Below are positions 22,600 to 35,010 of a stretch of 64,000 nucleotides of DNA, in pieces. The translations under genes and the position numbers were made by a program. Position 1 is the first letter of the stretch; every line of letters starts with the position of its first letter. This DNA is from Saururus chinensis (Eukaryota; Streptophyta; Magnoliopsida; Piperales; Saururaceae): positions 25,994,756-26,058,755 of the forward strand of contig CP141150.1 of assembly GCA_035235625.1 (NCBI GenBank). The letters are read 5' to 3'. Below the pieces are notes generated by a model, which saw only the letters and a program-made list of their open reading frames with translations, had not been told where the DNA came from and ran no database searches.

Positions 22600-25069
22600 A
22601 ATGATGATTTATTTAAACATGATGTAGTTAATGATTCTTTAGTTGTAGTAGCTAAGTTTGATTATATTGTGTGTTTGTCTAATGTTGATTCTTGTTGTGG
22701 CACTTGAGATTATGCCACGTTCATGTGAACAAATTGAATAGGATGTCCAACAATGGACTTCTTCCTGAATTGTCTAGGGACTTGTGTATGTGTGAAGATT
22801 GCTTGGTAGGCAAGATGAGTAGGCAACCCTTTCCAAAGGGGCATTGTGCCATGGACCTTTTAGAATTCATACACTTAGACATTTGTGGGCCAATGAATGT
22901 TCAAACACATAGGGGAATGATATATTTTATCACCTTCATCAATGACTATTGTATGTATTGTTACTTGTACCTTCTAAAATGAAAATTCGAAGCCTTTGAA
23001 AAATTCAAAGAATTTAAGCCTGGAGTAGAAACCCAATTAAGATGGTCTCTTAAAGTCCTAAAAACAAACAAGGATGGTGATTACACCTATGATGAGTTTA
23101 AGGATTATTTTATGAACCTAGGAATAATGTGTTAATATAACCTACCCAATATTCCTCAATAAAATGAGGTTGCTAAAAGGAAAAATAGGACAGTTCTAGA
23201 TATGTTTAGATCAATGTTAAACCACTAAGAACTAGGAACCAATTTTTGGGCAGAGACATTAGACACCATTATCTATGTACTAAACTATGTAACAACTAAG
23301 GCTATCAACGAGACACTTTATGAGTTATGGACAGGCAGATGCCCGGACTTGAGTCATCTTAGAGTGTGGGGGTCTAAGGCACCTCTAAAAGTGTCATATT
23401 AACATAGAAGCAAATTGGACCCTAAGATAATAAAATATAATTTTATAGGGTACATTGAACACTCTTAAGGGGTACAAGTTTGTAGTGCACTATTCTAATG
23501 AGACATTAGGGGTTATTTAACTTAGATATGCTTATTTCCTAGAAGAACACCTAGCCATAAAATATCTAGTTAGAGAGTAGAAGTGTTTGAACTAGAGAAA
23601 GAGAAAGAATCTACTACTACTTCCGAGGAGGTTATAAAATCTAAACTAAGAAATGAAATTGAATCAAGGGAGGAATGAGAAAGAAGACCCTCAATCCTAT
23701 TGAGGAATTTCTATGCAATGTTTGGAGATGATGAAGTAACAGTAGATGAAACCTTTAACCGATGACCCTTTGACCAATGAGAAATGCAAGCTATGGATAG
23801 TCAAGACAAGGAACATATGGAGGGTGTTAAAGAGGAAATGGATTTCATTACGAAGAAGCAAGATTAGGAAGTAGTTGACTTTCCTAGTGAAAGGAAGCCT
23901 ATTGATTATGAAAGGATATTCAAGAAAAAGCTCAAGGCTGACAATTCAATTGATAAGTACAAGGCAAGACTGATAGCCAAGGGTTTTACATATGTTAGAG
24001 GCATTAGCTTTAAGGAAACTTACTTACTTGTGACTAGATTTACACATATTAGGTGTTTGTTGGCTATAGTAGCCCACTATGACCTAGAGTTGTACCAAAT
24101 AAATGTAAAGATTACTTTCCTCAATGGTGATGAGACTTACATGAATTCCATTATGAAGAAGCAAGACTGGGAAGTATTTGACTTTCCCAATGAAAGGAAA
24201 ACTATTGACTATAAATGGATACTGAAGAAAAAAGCTCAAGAATGATAATTCAATTGATAAGTACAAGGCAAAACAGGTAGCCAATGGTTTCACATAAGTC
24301 AGAGAAATTGACTTTAAGGAAACTGACTCACTTTTGACTAGATTTATATCTATTAGGTTTTCGTTGGCTATACTAGCCTGCTATGACCTAGAGTTGTACC
24401 AAATAAATGTAAATATTGCCTTCCTCAATGGTGATTTAGAGGAAGAGATTTATATAGAATAGCTTGATAATTTTGTTGTTCCTAGAGATCAACATAAGAT
24501 GTGCAAACTTAAAAAGTCCTAACTTGTATGGGCTTAAATAGTCTTGTAGGCAATGATAGTTTGTTTTTCACAAGGTAATTAGTAAGTATGGGTTTTAGTT
24601 AATTATTATGATCATATGTGTCCTTCAGAGTTTAAAGTAGATTTTATTCTCTTTTTATGTTGATGATATTATGATAATAGGGAATGGCACTAGTTTAATA
24701 GTCAATCTAAAGGAGTAGTTCAAATGCCACTTTGAGATGAAAGACATGGGTGAGACATCCTACATCCTAGGGAAGAAGATTAACTAGAATATTAAAGTTT
24801 GCAAGCTTAGTATATCTTAGGAAGCTTACATTAAAAGTGTCTTGAAGCACTTTGTTGTTGTTGGTTGGAAAATGATTGAATCTTCTATATACAAGGGTAA
24901 AATTCTTTCAAAGAAAATGACATCCTCACACACCAAGGAAAAAATTGAAGATGGAGTCAGTGTTGTATGCTTAGGCTATTAGTAGCTTGATATACACCAT
25001 GACATGTACTCAACCTGATTTAAACTTTGTTATAGGCTTGTTGAGAAGATACCAAGCTGACCTAGGTAT
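22600..25069 (+). pseudogene. Ty1/copia pol relic: pre-integrase, integrase and reverse transcriptase
   Basis: Domains occur in copia order. A GAG-pre-integrase zinc motif and integrase N-part lie at 22692-22982 (H-L-R-L-C-H-V, C-E-D-C-L-V-G-K, H-L-D-I-C-G-P, F-I-N-D-Y). Integrase C-part follows at 22990-23400. The reverse transcriptase start is at 23880-24440, and the catalytic Y-V-D-D box is at about 24655-24670. The RNase H lead-in is near 24990-25066. Many stops and shifts mark it as dead. It is interrupted at 25069 by a CACTA-like element, and the RNase H part resumes at 28619. A 303 bp internal duplication affects the reverse transcriptase start. Confidence 0.85.
23852..24434 (+). repeat. 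303 bp tandem duplication inside copia reverse transcriptase
   Basis: The sequence beginning GAAGAAGCAAGA at 23852 recurs at 24155. The two copies align to about 24131 and 24434, both ending at TTCCTCAATGGTGAT. The offset is 303 bp, a multiple of three. The copies differ at many sites, so the duplication is not recent. Confidence 0.8.
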
Positions 25070-26084
25070 CACGACAACAAAAAAGTCTTGTAGCGATGCT
25101 TTTAAGAGTAGCTAAAAGGTATAAATGTGTCATTATAAGCTTCGAAAAAAGTCCCCTTGCAACTGCTAATTAACTACACATCTGAAAAAAAACATCTCTA
25201 ATAGTACTGCTATTAGCGACGCTTTTTTGCATCACTAATATGATATTATTTGTGATGCTTTATATTTATGTCACAAATAGTTATTAGCAACGTTTATTAA
25301 GCGTCGCTAAAAAGTTAATTATAGCGACATTTTATGAAAAACGTCACTAATAGATTGAAATAGTAACAATAGGTAAACCTCACTAATAATATACTATTAT
25401 TGATGATTTTGCTAATACAAAATTTATTTAAAAATAAAAGCCTCTTATTAGTAACGCTTTTTTGGGCGTCACTAATAAGATTTTTTTTAAAAAAAATAAA
25501 CTTGCCTCCCTCGGTGGAGGGGAGAGAGATGGACCAAGGGAGGGGCGCCAAAATCTGGCAGGTAGAGCTAGATCCATCACCTCTCCCCCCTCCTCCTCCA
25601 GCCGGCGGTAGGCAGCAGAGATTGGTGGGAGCAGAGGAGATGGCGGAAAGTAGGGGAGAGGAGATCCGAGGGAGTGCCATACTCTCGCACCTCCCCCTTC
25701 CTCCTCCTTTGGTTGCCGTCTGGCAGAATAATTTGGGGGGGGGGGGGGGGGGAGAGGAGATAATGGAAAGAGGGGGGAGTGGGGAAGGGGGGAAGAGGAG
25801 GAGGGGCACGAGACTCCTTAGCCGTGAGAGGTGGGGTGGGAATAAAATATAACCCAAATTTTATTTTGGTACTATTCTGCATGTCAAAGTGATTCTAGGC
25901 TATGTGTCAGTTGGATTTCGATACGACGACGCACATAACTCAAAGGGCAGGCAGGTTGCATGCCCCATTGCACCGTTGGATCTCGAGCCGATTGCTCTTA
26001 AAGTTGAGGCTCATACATATGAGAGTAAAGAATTTAATTTTTTCCTATATATATATATATTCTATTTATATATTAAATAATATA

Positions 26085-27080
26085 TTATTTAATTTAAATA
26101 AAATATAATAAGGAAAATTATTTAAATAATAATTTTAAAAATTTTATTTACCAATTTGGACTACTTTGGGAAATATTTCCCAAAGTGGTACTGCTTTTTG
26201 CCATACAGGCACCAGCCAAGGAGGTGGCGCTTGCGTGGCTTTTTTTTAAATTGTTTTTATGATTTCATCCTTTTAAAGGACGAAATCATGACGTACGAAG
26301 GATGAAATCAACTTCCTAAGGATGAAATCAGTACTCTTCTTCTCTTCCCTCTATTTACTCTTTCTCTCCTCTTTTTTCTCTCTCTTCACTCTCTCTCCTC
26401 CTAGTCTCTCTCTATTCACATTCTCTCTCTCCACTCCTCTTTCTCTCTCTATTCCTCTCTCTCTCTCTATTCACTCTCTCTCCTCTTTCTCTCCCTTCTC
26501 TATCTCTCTCCACTCTCTCCTCTATCTCTCTCTTCACTATCTCTCATATTTCTCTCTCTTTTCTCTCTCTCTCTATTCACTCTCTCAAAGAGGAGAGAGA
26601 AAGAGGAGAGAGAGAAGGGAAATAGAAGAGAGAGTAAATAGAGAGAGAAGAGAGAGTGAGGAGAGAGAGAGAAGAGAGAGAAAGATGAGAGAAGAGAGAG
26701 AGAGTGGAGGGAGAGAAGAGAGAGAAAGAGGAGAGAGCGGAGAGAGTGAGGAGAGAGAGTGAATAGAGAGAGAGTGAAGAGAGAAAAAAAAAGAGGAGAA
26801 AGAGTAAATAGAGGGAAGATAGTACTGATTTCGTCCTTCCAAAAGACGAAATCAATAAATGGTATTAATTTTGTCCTAGGTCGTGATTTCGTCCTTTAGA
26901 ATGACGAAATTATAAAATTTTTTTTAAAAAAAGCCACGTAAGCGCCAGCTGCTTGGCTGGCGCCTGCGTGGCAAAAAGCAACACCGCTTTTGAAAATATT
27001 TCCCAAAGTGGTCCAAATTTGTAAATAATTTTTTTAAAATTATTATTTAAATAATTTTCCTAATATAATTTATAATTATT
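26085..27080. repeat. Near 1 kb inverted repeat with CT/GA core
   Basis: Left and right arms of about 490 bp are near complements centred at about 26583. The shared blocks, in order inward, are: the AAGGAAAATTATTTAAATAA block, GGGAAATATTTCCCAAAGTGG, a GC-rich GGCGCC block, GGACGAAATCA repeats, then a pure CTCTCT tract (26337-26580) facing a GAGAGA tract (26585-26820). The transcript of either strand would fold into one long hairpin. The open frames on both strands here are low-complexity products of the CT/GA tract. Confidence 0.85.
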
Positions 27081-27469
27081 TGAGACATAAAGCTTTATAC
27101 ATCACAAATAATATGTTTATTTACTACGTATAAACCTATATATCTCAAATAACTATTGGTTTTTTTATTTAATATTTTCTATCTGTAGTAAATAATATAT
27201 TATTTAAATATATAACAACTAGTACAAAAAAATTAAATTAATTTCCCCTACTTTCTCCATTCTCCTCCGTTGGAGTCTTGCGTCCCTCCCGCTCCCCCTT
27301 CCCCACTAGTCCCTCCCTTCCTCCCCTCATCGGTCACACCAAAGTATGAAAAAAATAAATTAATTTATTAAGTCACATATATGGGTATCGAAGTTGTAAC
27401 CTTCAATAGAAATATATGATGATATCGTCTCTAAATGTAAAGGTTGCATTTTTGTGAAAAATTAAAATA

Positions 27470-28310
27470 ATATATTCAGTCCTGTTGTGAGAGATGGGAG
27501 GCGTCAACGTGAGTCCCGACCATGTAGGACATTGAATTTCGATCTGACGATGCACATAAGTCAAGAGGCAAGTAGTTTGCATGCCCCCTTGCACCGTCAA
27601 ATCGAAATCCTACTTGGTCTCACTCTGACGCGCATAAGTCTATTCTCACACAAATGGGATTAAATATATCAATTTAATTTTTTTTAAATGTGACAGCCCA
27701 CAAAGTCGTGGCGTGACACTAGTCTCACACAAATAGGATTAAATAACTTATTTAATTTCTTTTAGATCCGATTGCAGAAGGGGGCATGCAATCTACCTGC
27801 CCCATGTGTTTTCTATATTGCCGAATCGAAATCCGATAGCCCCACATAGTGGGGGCTTACGCAAACGGGACTGAAAAAATTAGGTTTTTTTTAAATCCAA
27901 CGGCCCACAAAACTAGACCATGAGCCAAGTATCACACAAACATGACTAATGAAATTATTTTTATTTTTATGATATCTAATGGTGGAAGGGGACATTCAAC
28001 CTACTTGCCCCTTGAGTTATCTGTGTCATGGGATCGAAATCCGACAACCCCACATAGTGGGGGCTTATGCAAACGGGAATAAAAAGTTAATTTAATTTTT
28101 TTCAAATCCATTGGGCCCTGAGCTAAGCTGCGAGCCCAGTCTCACACAAATGGGACGAACAAAATTAATTTGATTTTTTTATATGCAATGGACGAAGGGG
28201 ACATGCAACCTACATGCCCCGTGAGTTATTTGTGTTATCTGATCGAAACCCGACAATCCCACATAGTCGGGGCTCACGTTGACATGTGTAAGATCACTCT
28301 CACACAAATA
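27470..28310. repeat. Diverged tandem monomers of CACTA interior
   Basis: Blocks containing ATCGAAATCCGA, CCCCACATAGT, GGGGACATGCAACCTAC and CTCACACAAATGGGA recur about every 200-240 bp (for example near 27600, 27830, 28035 and 28240). Single related blocks also occur at 25890-25990, 35220-35560 and 35935-36050, so this unit marks the CACTA family. Confidence 0.7.
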
Positions 28311-28618
28311 GGACTTAAGATATTAGTTTTAGTTTTTTTGTAATTATATATCATATATTTATATATTGTATGATATATTATGTAATTTAAATAATATATA
28401 TTAAATATAAATTAATATTTAAAATAGTACTATTTGCATTGCTTAATGTTAAAAGTGTCGTAAATAGGGCTCCTATTTGTGACACTTATCCTTAAGTGCC
28501 TCAAATAGTAAATTTTGTTGCAGCACTTTTTAAGCATTGTAAAAAACCTTTATTAAGGATGCATATAGGTGCATCGCTAATGAAAGCAACACAAATGGTC
28601 CTTTTTGTTGTAGTATAT

Positions 28619-28900
28619 ACAACATTGGCAAGTTGTTAAGCGGGTGTTTAGTTACCTACTTGGTACTAAGGGTATGAGACTTACATATCAATCTATAAGT
28701 CTGTTATTAGATGGGTATAGTGATATTCATACTATGCGAGGGAAGTAGATGACTGAAAATCCATTGTTGGTTTTGTCTACATGTCTAGAGGTAGTGTATC
28801 AGAAGCCGTATGGATCGAGGACTAGGAGTTAGTTCTATAGAGACAATATGAGCACTTCACCTGTAGTGGGGGACATTGGGCATAGACATGGGTCTGGCCT
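28619..28900 (+). pseudogene. Ty1/copia RNase H relic, continuing the interrupted pol
   Basis: Directly after the CACTA target duplication the frame continues with H-W-Q-V-V-K-R-V-F and Y-L-L-G-T-K-G, the typical copia segment after the reverse transcriptase, and then decays. It confirms that the CACTA element sits inside one copia copy. Confidence 0.75.
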
Positions 28901-29009
28901 ATATTGGCCCAATTTAAGGAATCTAGTTAGGGTAAAATGACACACATTCACAAGGCTCAAGGTGCATGGGGGGTAGAATGGCCCCTTACCTTTTATTATT
29001 ATTATTATT

Positions 29010-29012
<3 letters not shown>

Positions 29013-29090
<78 letters not shown>
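29013..29090. repeat. (AC)39 microsatellite
   Basis: An uninterrupted AC run of about 78 bp is preceded by a TTA run at 28991-29008 and followed by ATATATATA. An open frame reading His-Thr repeats over it (28937-29191) is a product of the repeat. Confidence 0.95.
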
Positions 29091-29099
<9 letters not shown>

Positions 29100-29148
29100 A
29101 GCGCCATTGTGTGCACGAGTCGTGCGCACACACACTCAATTATATATA

Positions 29149-29326
29149 TAAGCGATTGTTTAGTTACCTACTTGGTACTAAGGGTATGTGACTTACATAT
29201 CAATCTATAAGTCTGTTATTAGATGGGTATAGTGATATTCACACAATGCAAGGGATGTAGATGATAGAAAATCAATTGTTGGTTATGTCTACATGTTTGG
29301 AGGCAGTGCATCAGAAGCCGTATGGA
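29149..29326 (+). repeat. Second copy of copia RNase H segment
   Basis: This 178 bp block repeats 28635-28815 with few changes (it shares GTTTAGTTACCTACTTGGTA). The two copies are about 514 bp apart and bracket the AC microsatellite. Confidence 0.8.
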
Positions 29327-30231
29327 TTTACAAATACTTTTTTTAATGTAAAATGAATTTTTTCTATACTATATGCAATGCTTAAACATCGTTGCAAATA
29401 CTATTCTTTTAAAAAAAAATTATAAACCAAATTATATATCTATACTTTTTTGTGAAAGTTATCCAAAAGAATCAAAAATAATAATTTTTATAATAAAAAC
29501 CAAAGTTTATTTCTTCCACATTTGTCATGCTTTTATGTAAGCGTAAAAAATAGTACAATATCTGCCACACTAATACAAAAACGTCAAAAATAACATTCTT
29601 TTAAAAAAATATATAAACTTCAAAGAAAATGTTTGATGATGATATCATAACTCTAAATGTAAAAGTAGGATCTTTTCAAAAAATTAAATTAATATCTTTA
29701 ATCCCATTTATGTGACATGGGGTGAAGATATTAATTTAATTTTTAACACTTAACACTAAAGTTGCAAATACCTAGATTATTTGTGATGCTTAGTATTAAA
29801 TGTCGCAAATACTTAGGGTGTGGTTGGCAACAATGATTTGCACCTTGTGATTTTTAAATTCGTATCATTTGGTCCAAATGACATTTGAGGAATGTATTTG
29901 GCGTGAGATTTGATTTTGTCCTAAATCCTAACCCAAATCATGTGATTTGGTTTATAACAGGAAATAGGATATGTAAATCACATGTCATACCCCATTCATT
30001 CTAAATCACACGTAAATGAGATTTTTTATAATGACCTTTTTTCCAACGATTAGTCTTACTTCTTCTCTCCTACGCTCCTCACCCTCCTCCCCAACACTCT
30101 AGCTCTCCTCATTGCTTTTCCTATAAAAAAATCTTCTTTACATGAATATACCATTCACATTGTTCCCAAACACCAAAAATTTTAAATACAAATCTCATAA
30201 GCATGTGATTTAAAATGACATGATTTAAAAA

Positions 30232-33200
30232 TGTAACACCCAAGATTTTTCATCACATTTCCTCAAAATTCACGGAACATTTTTTCAATATAATGGCTAT
30301 AAATCGGGAAAAATGATCAATACAAAACCTGTGAAAGCAGTTTTATAATTTAAAACATAACACATTAATTTTTCCCATACAAATTTTTACTCATTGGATC
30401 AAACATCGTACGGGCAAGCCAAACATCCTCAAGCGCTACTTGAAAACAAACGTACGAATAAATTGTTATGATCATAGACTTTAAATACAAATCTCTCCCA
30501 GGCATCCCTGAGTGCAAGTCTCATAACAGTCCACAGTCTAATCCAAGTTACAAGTCTAGAAAGTATAAACACTTAATTCCCATCTCACCCAATACAAGAC
30601 ACTGTGGCACAAATAATACTCGTAGTAAGTCAAGCATATACCTGAGTCGAATAGAGTCAATTGATCACTCGAACGAGCATCCATCTCCAGGAGCTCTCCA
30701 ATACAAATCTGCAAAAGCCTCCCAAACAACGGGGCTAAAAAATAGGGTAATGAGTATTTTCATACTCAGTAAGAAAATACCCAGTAGGGGAGTTCTAAGC
30801 AATGAACTCAGTAAGTCCATACATAGATGCGTTCATGCAACTCAAACATGAAGCAAACATGCATATCATAATCATGCTCATATGCATACAGTCATACCAA
30901 ATACGTATTATCAAACTAATCTTACACATACACTCCTAATTAGAGCCTTACAAACTTACTTGTACAACCATACGCTTACTCAAACAACTTACACATACAT
31001 GTACGACCTTACTCATACAATCATATGCTTACCCATAGAACTTACACATACTTGTACGACCTTACTCGTACATTCTTACACTTATAGTCTTACTCAGAAA
31101 CATACGCTTATAGTCATGCTCATACTCTTACAATTGTGCTCATACTCATACTCTTATAGTTGTGCTCATACTCATAGTCTTATAGTCATACACATACTAT
31201 CGACCACTGAAGCTCATTACAACTAATAAGCTCCAGCGTCGGAATGGAAAAGAATGCCACTAGGGCATCACCTTAACCTCCGGGGAGTGACTAGACGCCA
31301 TGGACTATTTTGAAGGCAAGGCACACCAATGCTCATGGGGCATAAGATCAAATAGGTAAGAGCAGGTCCATGATACTACTTACCTAAGCGCATAAACATA
31401 AACACCTACACATAAGGGGTCATACAATTGCCCACCATTATGAGTCTTATAGTGGTAGTGCCACTCTTGGGAAAAAATCATACAATGCCACTATTGGGCA
31501 AAATTATACAATGCTCTCAATAGAGCATCAAACATCTGGGCTTAATACAACACAGAGACCAAATCGAAAACATACATTACTCTCAATAGAGCATCAAAAG
31601 TCTGGTGCTCAATACAACACACAGACCAAAACGAAAACATACATCACTCTCAACAGAGCATTAGACATCTAGTGCTCAATACAACACACAGACAACATCC
31701 TGTACGATAAACCCATGTTAAGACATGAGAAATGCTCAGCTGACTCATTATCGGCTAGCTCAAACATAGAACTTAATCCGTCGAACCCTCAGGTCTCAAA
31801 GTTTTAACGCTATCATTAGCTTTACTTATAATTCAAGTTTGAATTAAGTAAGTTATGCGGTACAATTATGCCACACAAGCACTCAAACATACTGTGCTCC
31901 ACTGATCAAACTGAAGCTGAGCCCAATCCGAAACCTTAGTTCGTCAGGGCAGCAGACTTCCTTTATCCATCCATCTCACAACATAACTCACCGTACCACA
32001 AATCCTTACGGTCTTACATACTCCGCCATCCACCTTTTGGCCAAAACATCTTACACAAACGTCATCAAACTAAGCTCCTCAGAGCCAAACCCAGTTATCA
32101 CCCTCTTACTTATACCTCACTTATTAAGCTTACTTTTCACTTCATAATTTGTACATTATGCTTGTACAATTATGCAACACTCTTATTGTATGACAATCCC
32201 CTAACATACGCTCTGATCCAAACCAATCCAAACCGATCCAAACCCTGCCCATCAAACTTACATCATCTGTCTTCAGTCATACGCTTACACATCCACAACA
32301 AATCCAGACAAAAACCTCTGTCACCTCTTATTGTCCATCGCTCATACTTTTGCCCCCAAACACATACACATATCCATCAGATAGGCATACAACCATCATA
32401 CATACGTATGTCTATCATACATACATATAACATTCATATACTTTCATACATAGCTTACCAACATACTTGCTAGCCATAATTAGCACATACATACACATAC
32501 GTAGAAACATATTCCCTAGTCATCACTAGCACATATATTAGCGGCAGCTACCGAAACCGCCGCTAAAAAGCTTACTTTTTAGCGGCGGCTCACAAAACCC
32601 CCGCTAAGTTCCCCACAAAAACTTTCTGCGGGGCTCTTTTTAGCGGCAACTTCCAAACCGCTGCTAAAAATGTTAGCGGCGGTTTTGAGACTTTTAGCAG
32701 GGGTTTTAAAACCCCCACTAAAAGTTTTTTTTTGTAGTGATACATACACATCCATACACGTAACTTACCAACATACTTGCTAGTCATCACTAGCACATAC
32801 ATACACATTCACATACGAAGCTTACCAACAAACATGCTAGCCATCACTAGCACATACTCAATCCACATACGTACAACATGCTTACAACTCACATACATAT
32901 CATATGTATCTCAATGTGGCATAATTCATTCTCTTACATCATGCAAACAGATCATGATTTAATATCCAAAACATGGAATCATACAATCCTAGCATGCTGC
33001 AACTCATTCAAGGCATGCTATCATGAAATTACGATTTCAAAGCCCCCCTACCTCATAATCATGACGTTTGATGGCGAGCACATGATGGTGCCGGCGTCGA
33101 CAGTAGAGTTGGCGGCCAAAAGCATTGCTAAGTAGAGAGAGTTGTTGTCTCGAGGGCTTTAGGAAGTGCCAGAAGTACTCACGGCTAAAAGGGGTGACTT

Positions 33201-35010
33201 GGATCAACGCGGAAAAATCAACGATTCACAAAGGCACACTAGGGCGGCCAGGATAAAGGTCGTGCCAACATAAGTGGCGGTGCGACCATAAGTTGAGGGT
33301 GTACTCACTAAAGGTCGACCGACGACTGAGAATACTTGGCCGGCCACAAAACATTGAAATCGGCCGCAGATAGCACCCAACAACGACAATTTCGTATCAA
33401 CAAGAGCCCACATAAGGGTGGAGGGCATGGGGCGGCGCTCATAGACAGAGGAGAGGTGGAAGAGGGCTTTGATGTCAACTCCATTCGGTGAGTCATCCAA
33501 TGGTCATGGGGCGTGAATGAAGCGCCTAGACCCTAAATTGCACGCGCGGCTACATCCACATGCGGCCCAAAGGGAGTCACTCGAGGAGGAGATGGGCGGT
33601 CAGTGTGTCTAGAGGTGGCTCTAGGCCCACAAGGGCAACAAAGCTAAGACCACGATGTGGTGGCTATCCAAAGCGGTGACATCGCTGATCGCCAACCACA
33701 ACCAAAACAAATAGTGCTAGTAGTTGTGCATCTAGCACCGTCAAGGGCAGAGAGGTAGGGCTGGCCAATGGTTGGCGGGGCCATCACTATGACAAGGCTG
33801 GCCAAACATGGCCCACAACTGTAGCGGAACGGTCCTCCTTTGACCAGTTCACGCTGCACACACTAGGAAACGGGCCTAAGGGAAAGCGGCCCATTTTGGG
33901 TGGCAGCTAAGATGGGGGCAGTCAAGGCCAGCAATATAGGCTGGAGCGGTCATGTTGTCATCACAGGTCCAAGGCGGAGCCAAATGGCAGACGATAATTT
34001 TCGGCAGCTCATCGAAAAATCAAAACATAGTGAGGGCAAAGGCTCAGTTATTGTGGATGGACACATCAACCGACCAGCGACAGATCTGGTTCCAACGAAA
34101 CGGATGGGACGAAGGCTAAACCGGGCTGGGTGGAAACATCCACCATCGTCTCCAGGCTAGAGAGAAGCCGAACAAAGGTCTAGTCGCTCAAGTTCAGCGT
34201 CTAACTGGAAGCAATAGTCGCAATGTCCAAAACGGATAGAGACCAAAGAAAACAGGGGATTGGAAAGGTCTTGCTAGAGGAAAGAGGAAGGGCGGAGGTA
34301 GAATTGGGCTGAGAGGGGTGGTTGACAGCCTTCGCCGGACCAAGGACGTTCAGACTGAGTCTGGCCGGGCCGTCCAATAGCGGCCAAAGGCAGATGGCGA
34401 GCTCAACCGAAGGGGGGTGGAGAAACAGGGGCAGAGGGGAAAAATGGAGTGGGGCGGTAGAGGAGAGGCCCAGAAGGCCGGGAGGAGTGCCCCATTGTCA
34501 TCACCGGGCCAAGGCGGAGCCCACGACGGCTGTCCGGCCACTGCCAACCAGCGGCGACGGTGCTAAATAAAAAATACAAAGGCGAGGGATAACTAGGTCT
34601 GATCCGGGCTAAGGGTGGAGCGGCCCCTTGCCGTCGCACTGGCAAGGAGGAGCCGGCGGCGGTGGCCCTATGACCCACCAGCGGCTAGGATTAGAGAAGC
34701 CGAAGGGGTTTGCACAGTGCACTCTCCAGAAATTTTTGGATGGGGCTCGACCCTTTTTTATTATTATTATTATTATTATTACTTCTTCCTTGTCCTCTGC
34801 TCTCTCTCTCATATTCTTTCTTTTTCGCGTTGTAATCACGCATCAAGGCACGTGGCCTATAACTGAACCCCACACCCGATTCTACGGGTACAAATACCGA
34901 GGCCAATACACAAATACAAATATGCCGAAGCGTTACATTTTCCCACAAAAAATGACCCTAAAAAATAGCAAAAAATCATAAAAAGTCGTAGAAAAAGCAG
35001 GGACCTTACA
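30232..35010 (-). mobile_element. 4.8 kb solo LTR, minus orientation
   Basis: It runs from TGTAACACCCAAGATTTTTC on the plus strand to ...GGGACCTTACA and is flanked by AAAAA on both sides (30227-30231 and 35011-35015). The TG/CA ends and the duplication fit LTR insertion; poly-A weakens the duplication as evidence. It contains the ACTCAGTAAGAAAATACCCA block (30764-30783) seen in related form in other long LTRs here. No gag or pol was seen. The GC-rich right part (33060-34700) and the ACATACACATAC-rich middle contain only frames without recognisable domains. The LTR length is like that of Del/Tekay-type gypsy elements. Confidence 0.7.
32536..32743. mobile_element. CACTA-like terminal fragment inside the solo LTR
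   Basis: It ends ...AAAGTTTTTTTTTGTAGTG, the complement of a CACTACAAAAAAAAA end, and holds inverted and direct copies of TTAGCGGCGG/CCGCCGCTAA, typical of subterminal repeats of plant CACTA elements. The left CACTA end is missing. ATA lies on both sides (about 32533-32535 and 32744-32746 by eye). Confidence 0.55.

Larger units (their letters stand above)
25070..28615. mobile_element. CACTA-like DNA transposon inserted in copia
   Basis: The 5' end is CACGACAACAAAAA and the 3' end is the near complement TTTTTGTTGTAGTA. Both are close to the CACTACAACAAAAA-type ends of plant En/Spm elements. A 3 bp direct repeat TAT flanks the element (25067-25069 and 28616-28618), and copia coding resumes directly after it. 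Subterminal regions carry repeated GCGTCGCTAA/GCGACGC motifs. I saw no transposase, so it is non-autonomous. It contains a GC-rich low-complexity block (25500-25860, with an 18-G run at 25735-25752), a long inverted repeat (26085-27080) and an array of diverged monomers (27470-28310). Confidence 0.8.

Noticed and set aside
26322..26855. Three overlapping Ser/Leu- or Arg/Glu-rich frames on both strands
   Set aside because: They translate the CT/GA tract of the inverted repeat; no initiation context or complex sequence supports coding.
28937..29191. Open frame with a long His-Thr repeat
   Set aside because: It is the translation of the AC microsatellite at 29013-29090 and of copia remnants on both sides.
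30468..31226. Frames of 127 and 114 codons (Tyr/Thr/His-rich)
   Set aside because: They lie inside a solo LTR and reflect its ACATAC/CTTACAC-rich repeats.
33204..34948. Many overlapping frames on both strands in GC-rich DNA
   Set aside because: They overlap in up to four frames, end within a solo LTR, and none has a known motif; GC-rich, stop-poor sequence explains them.
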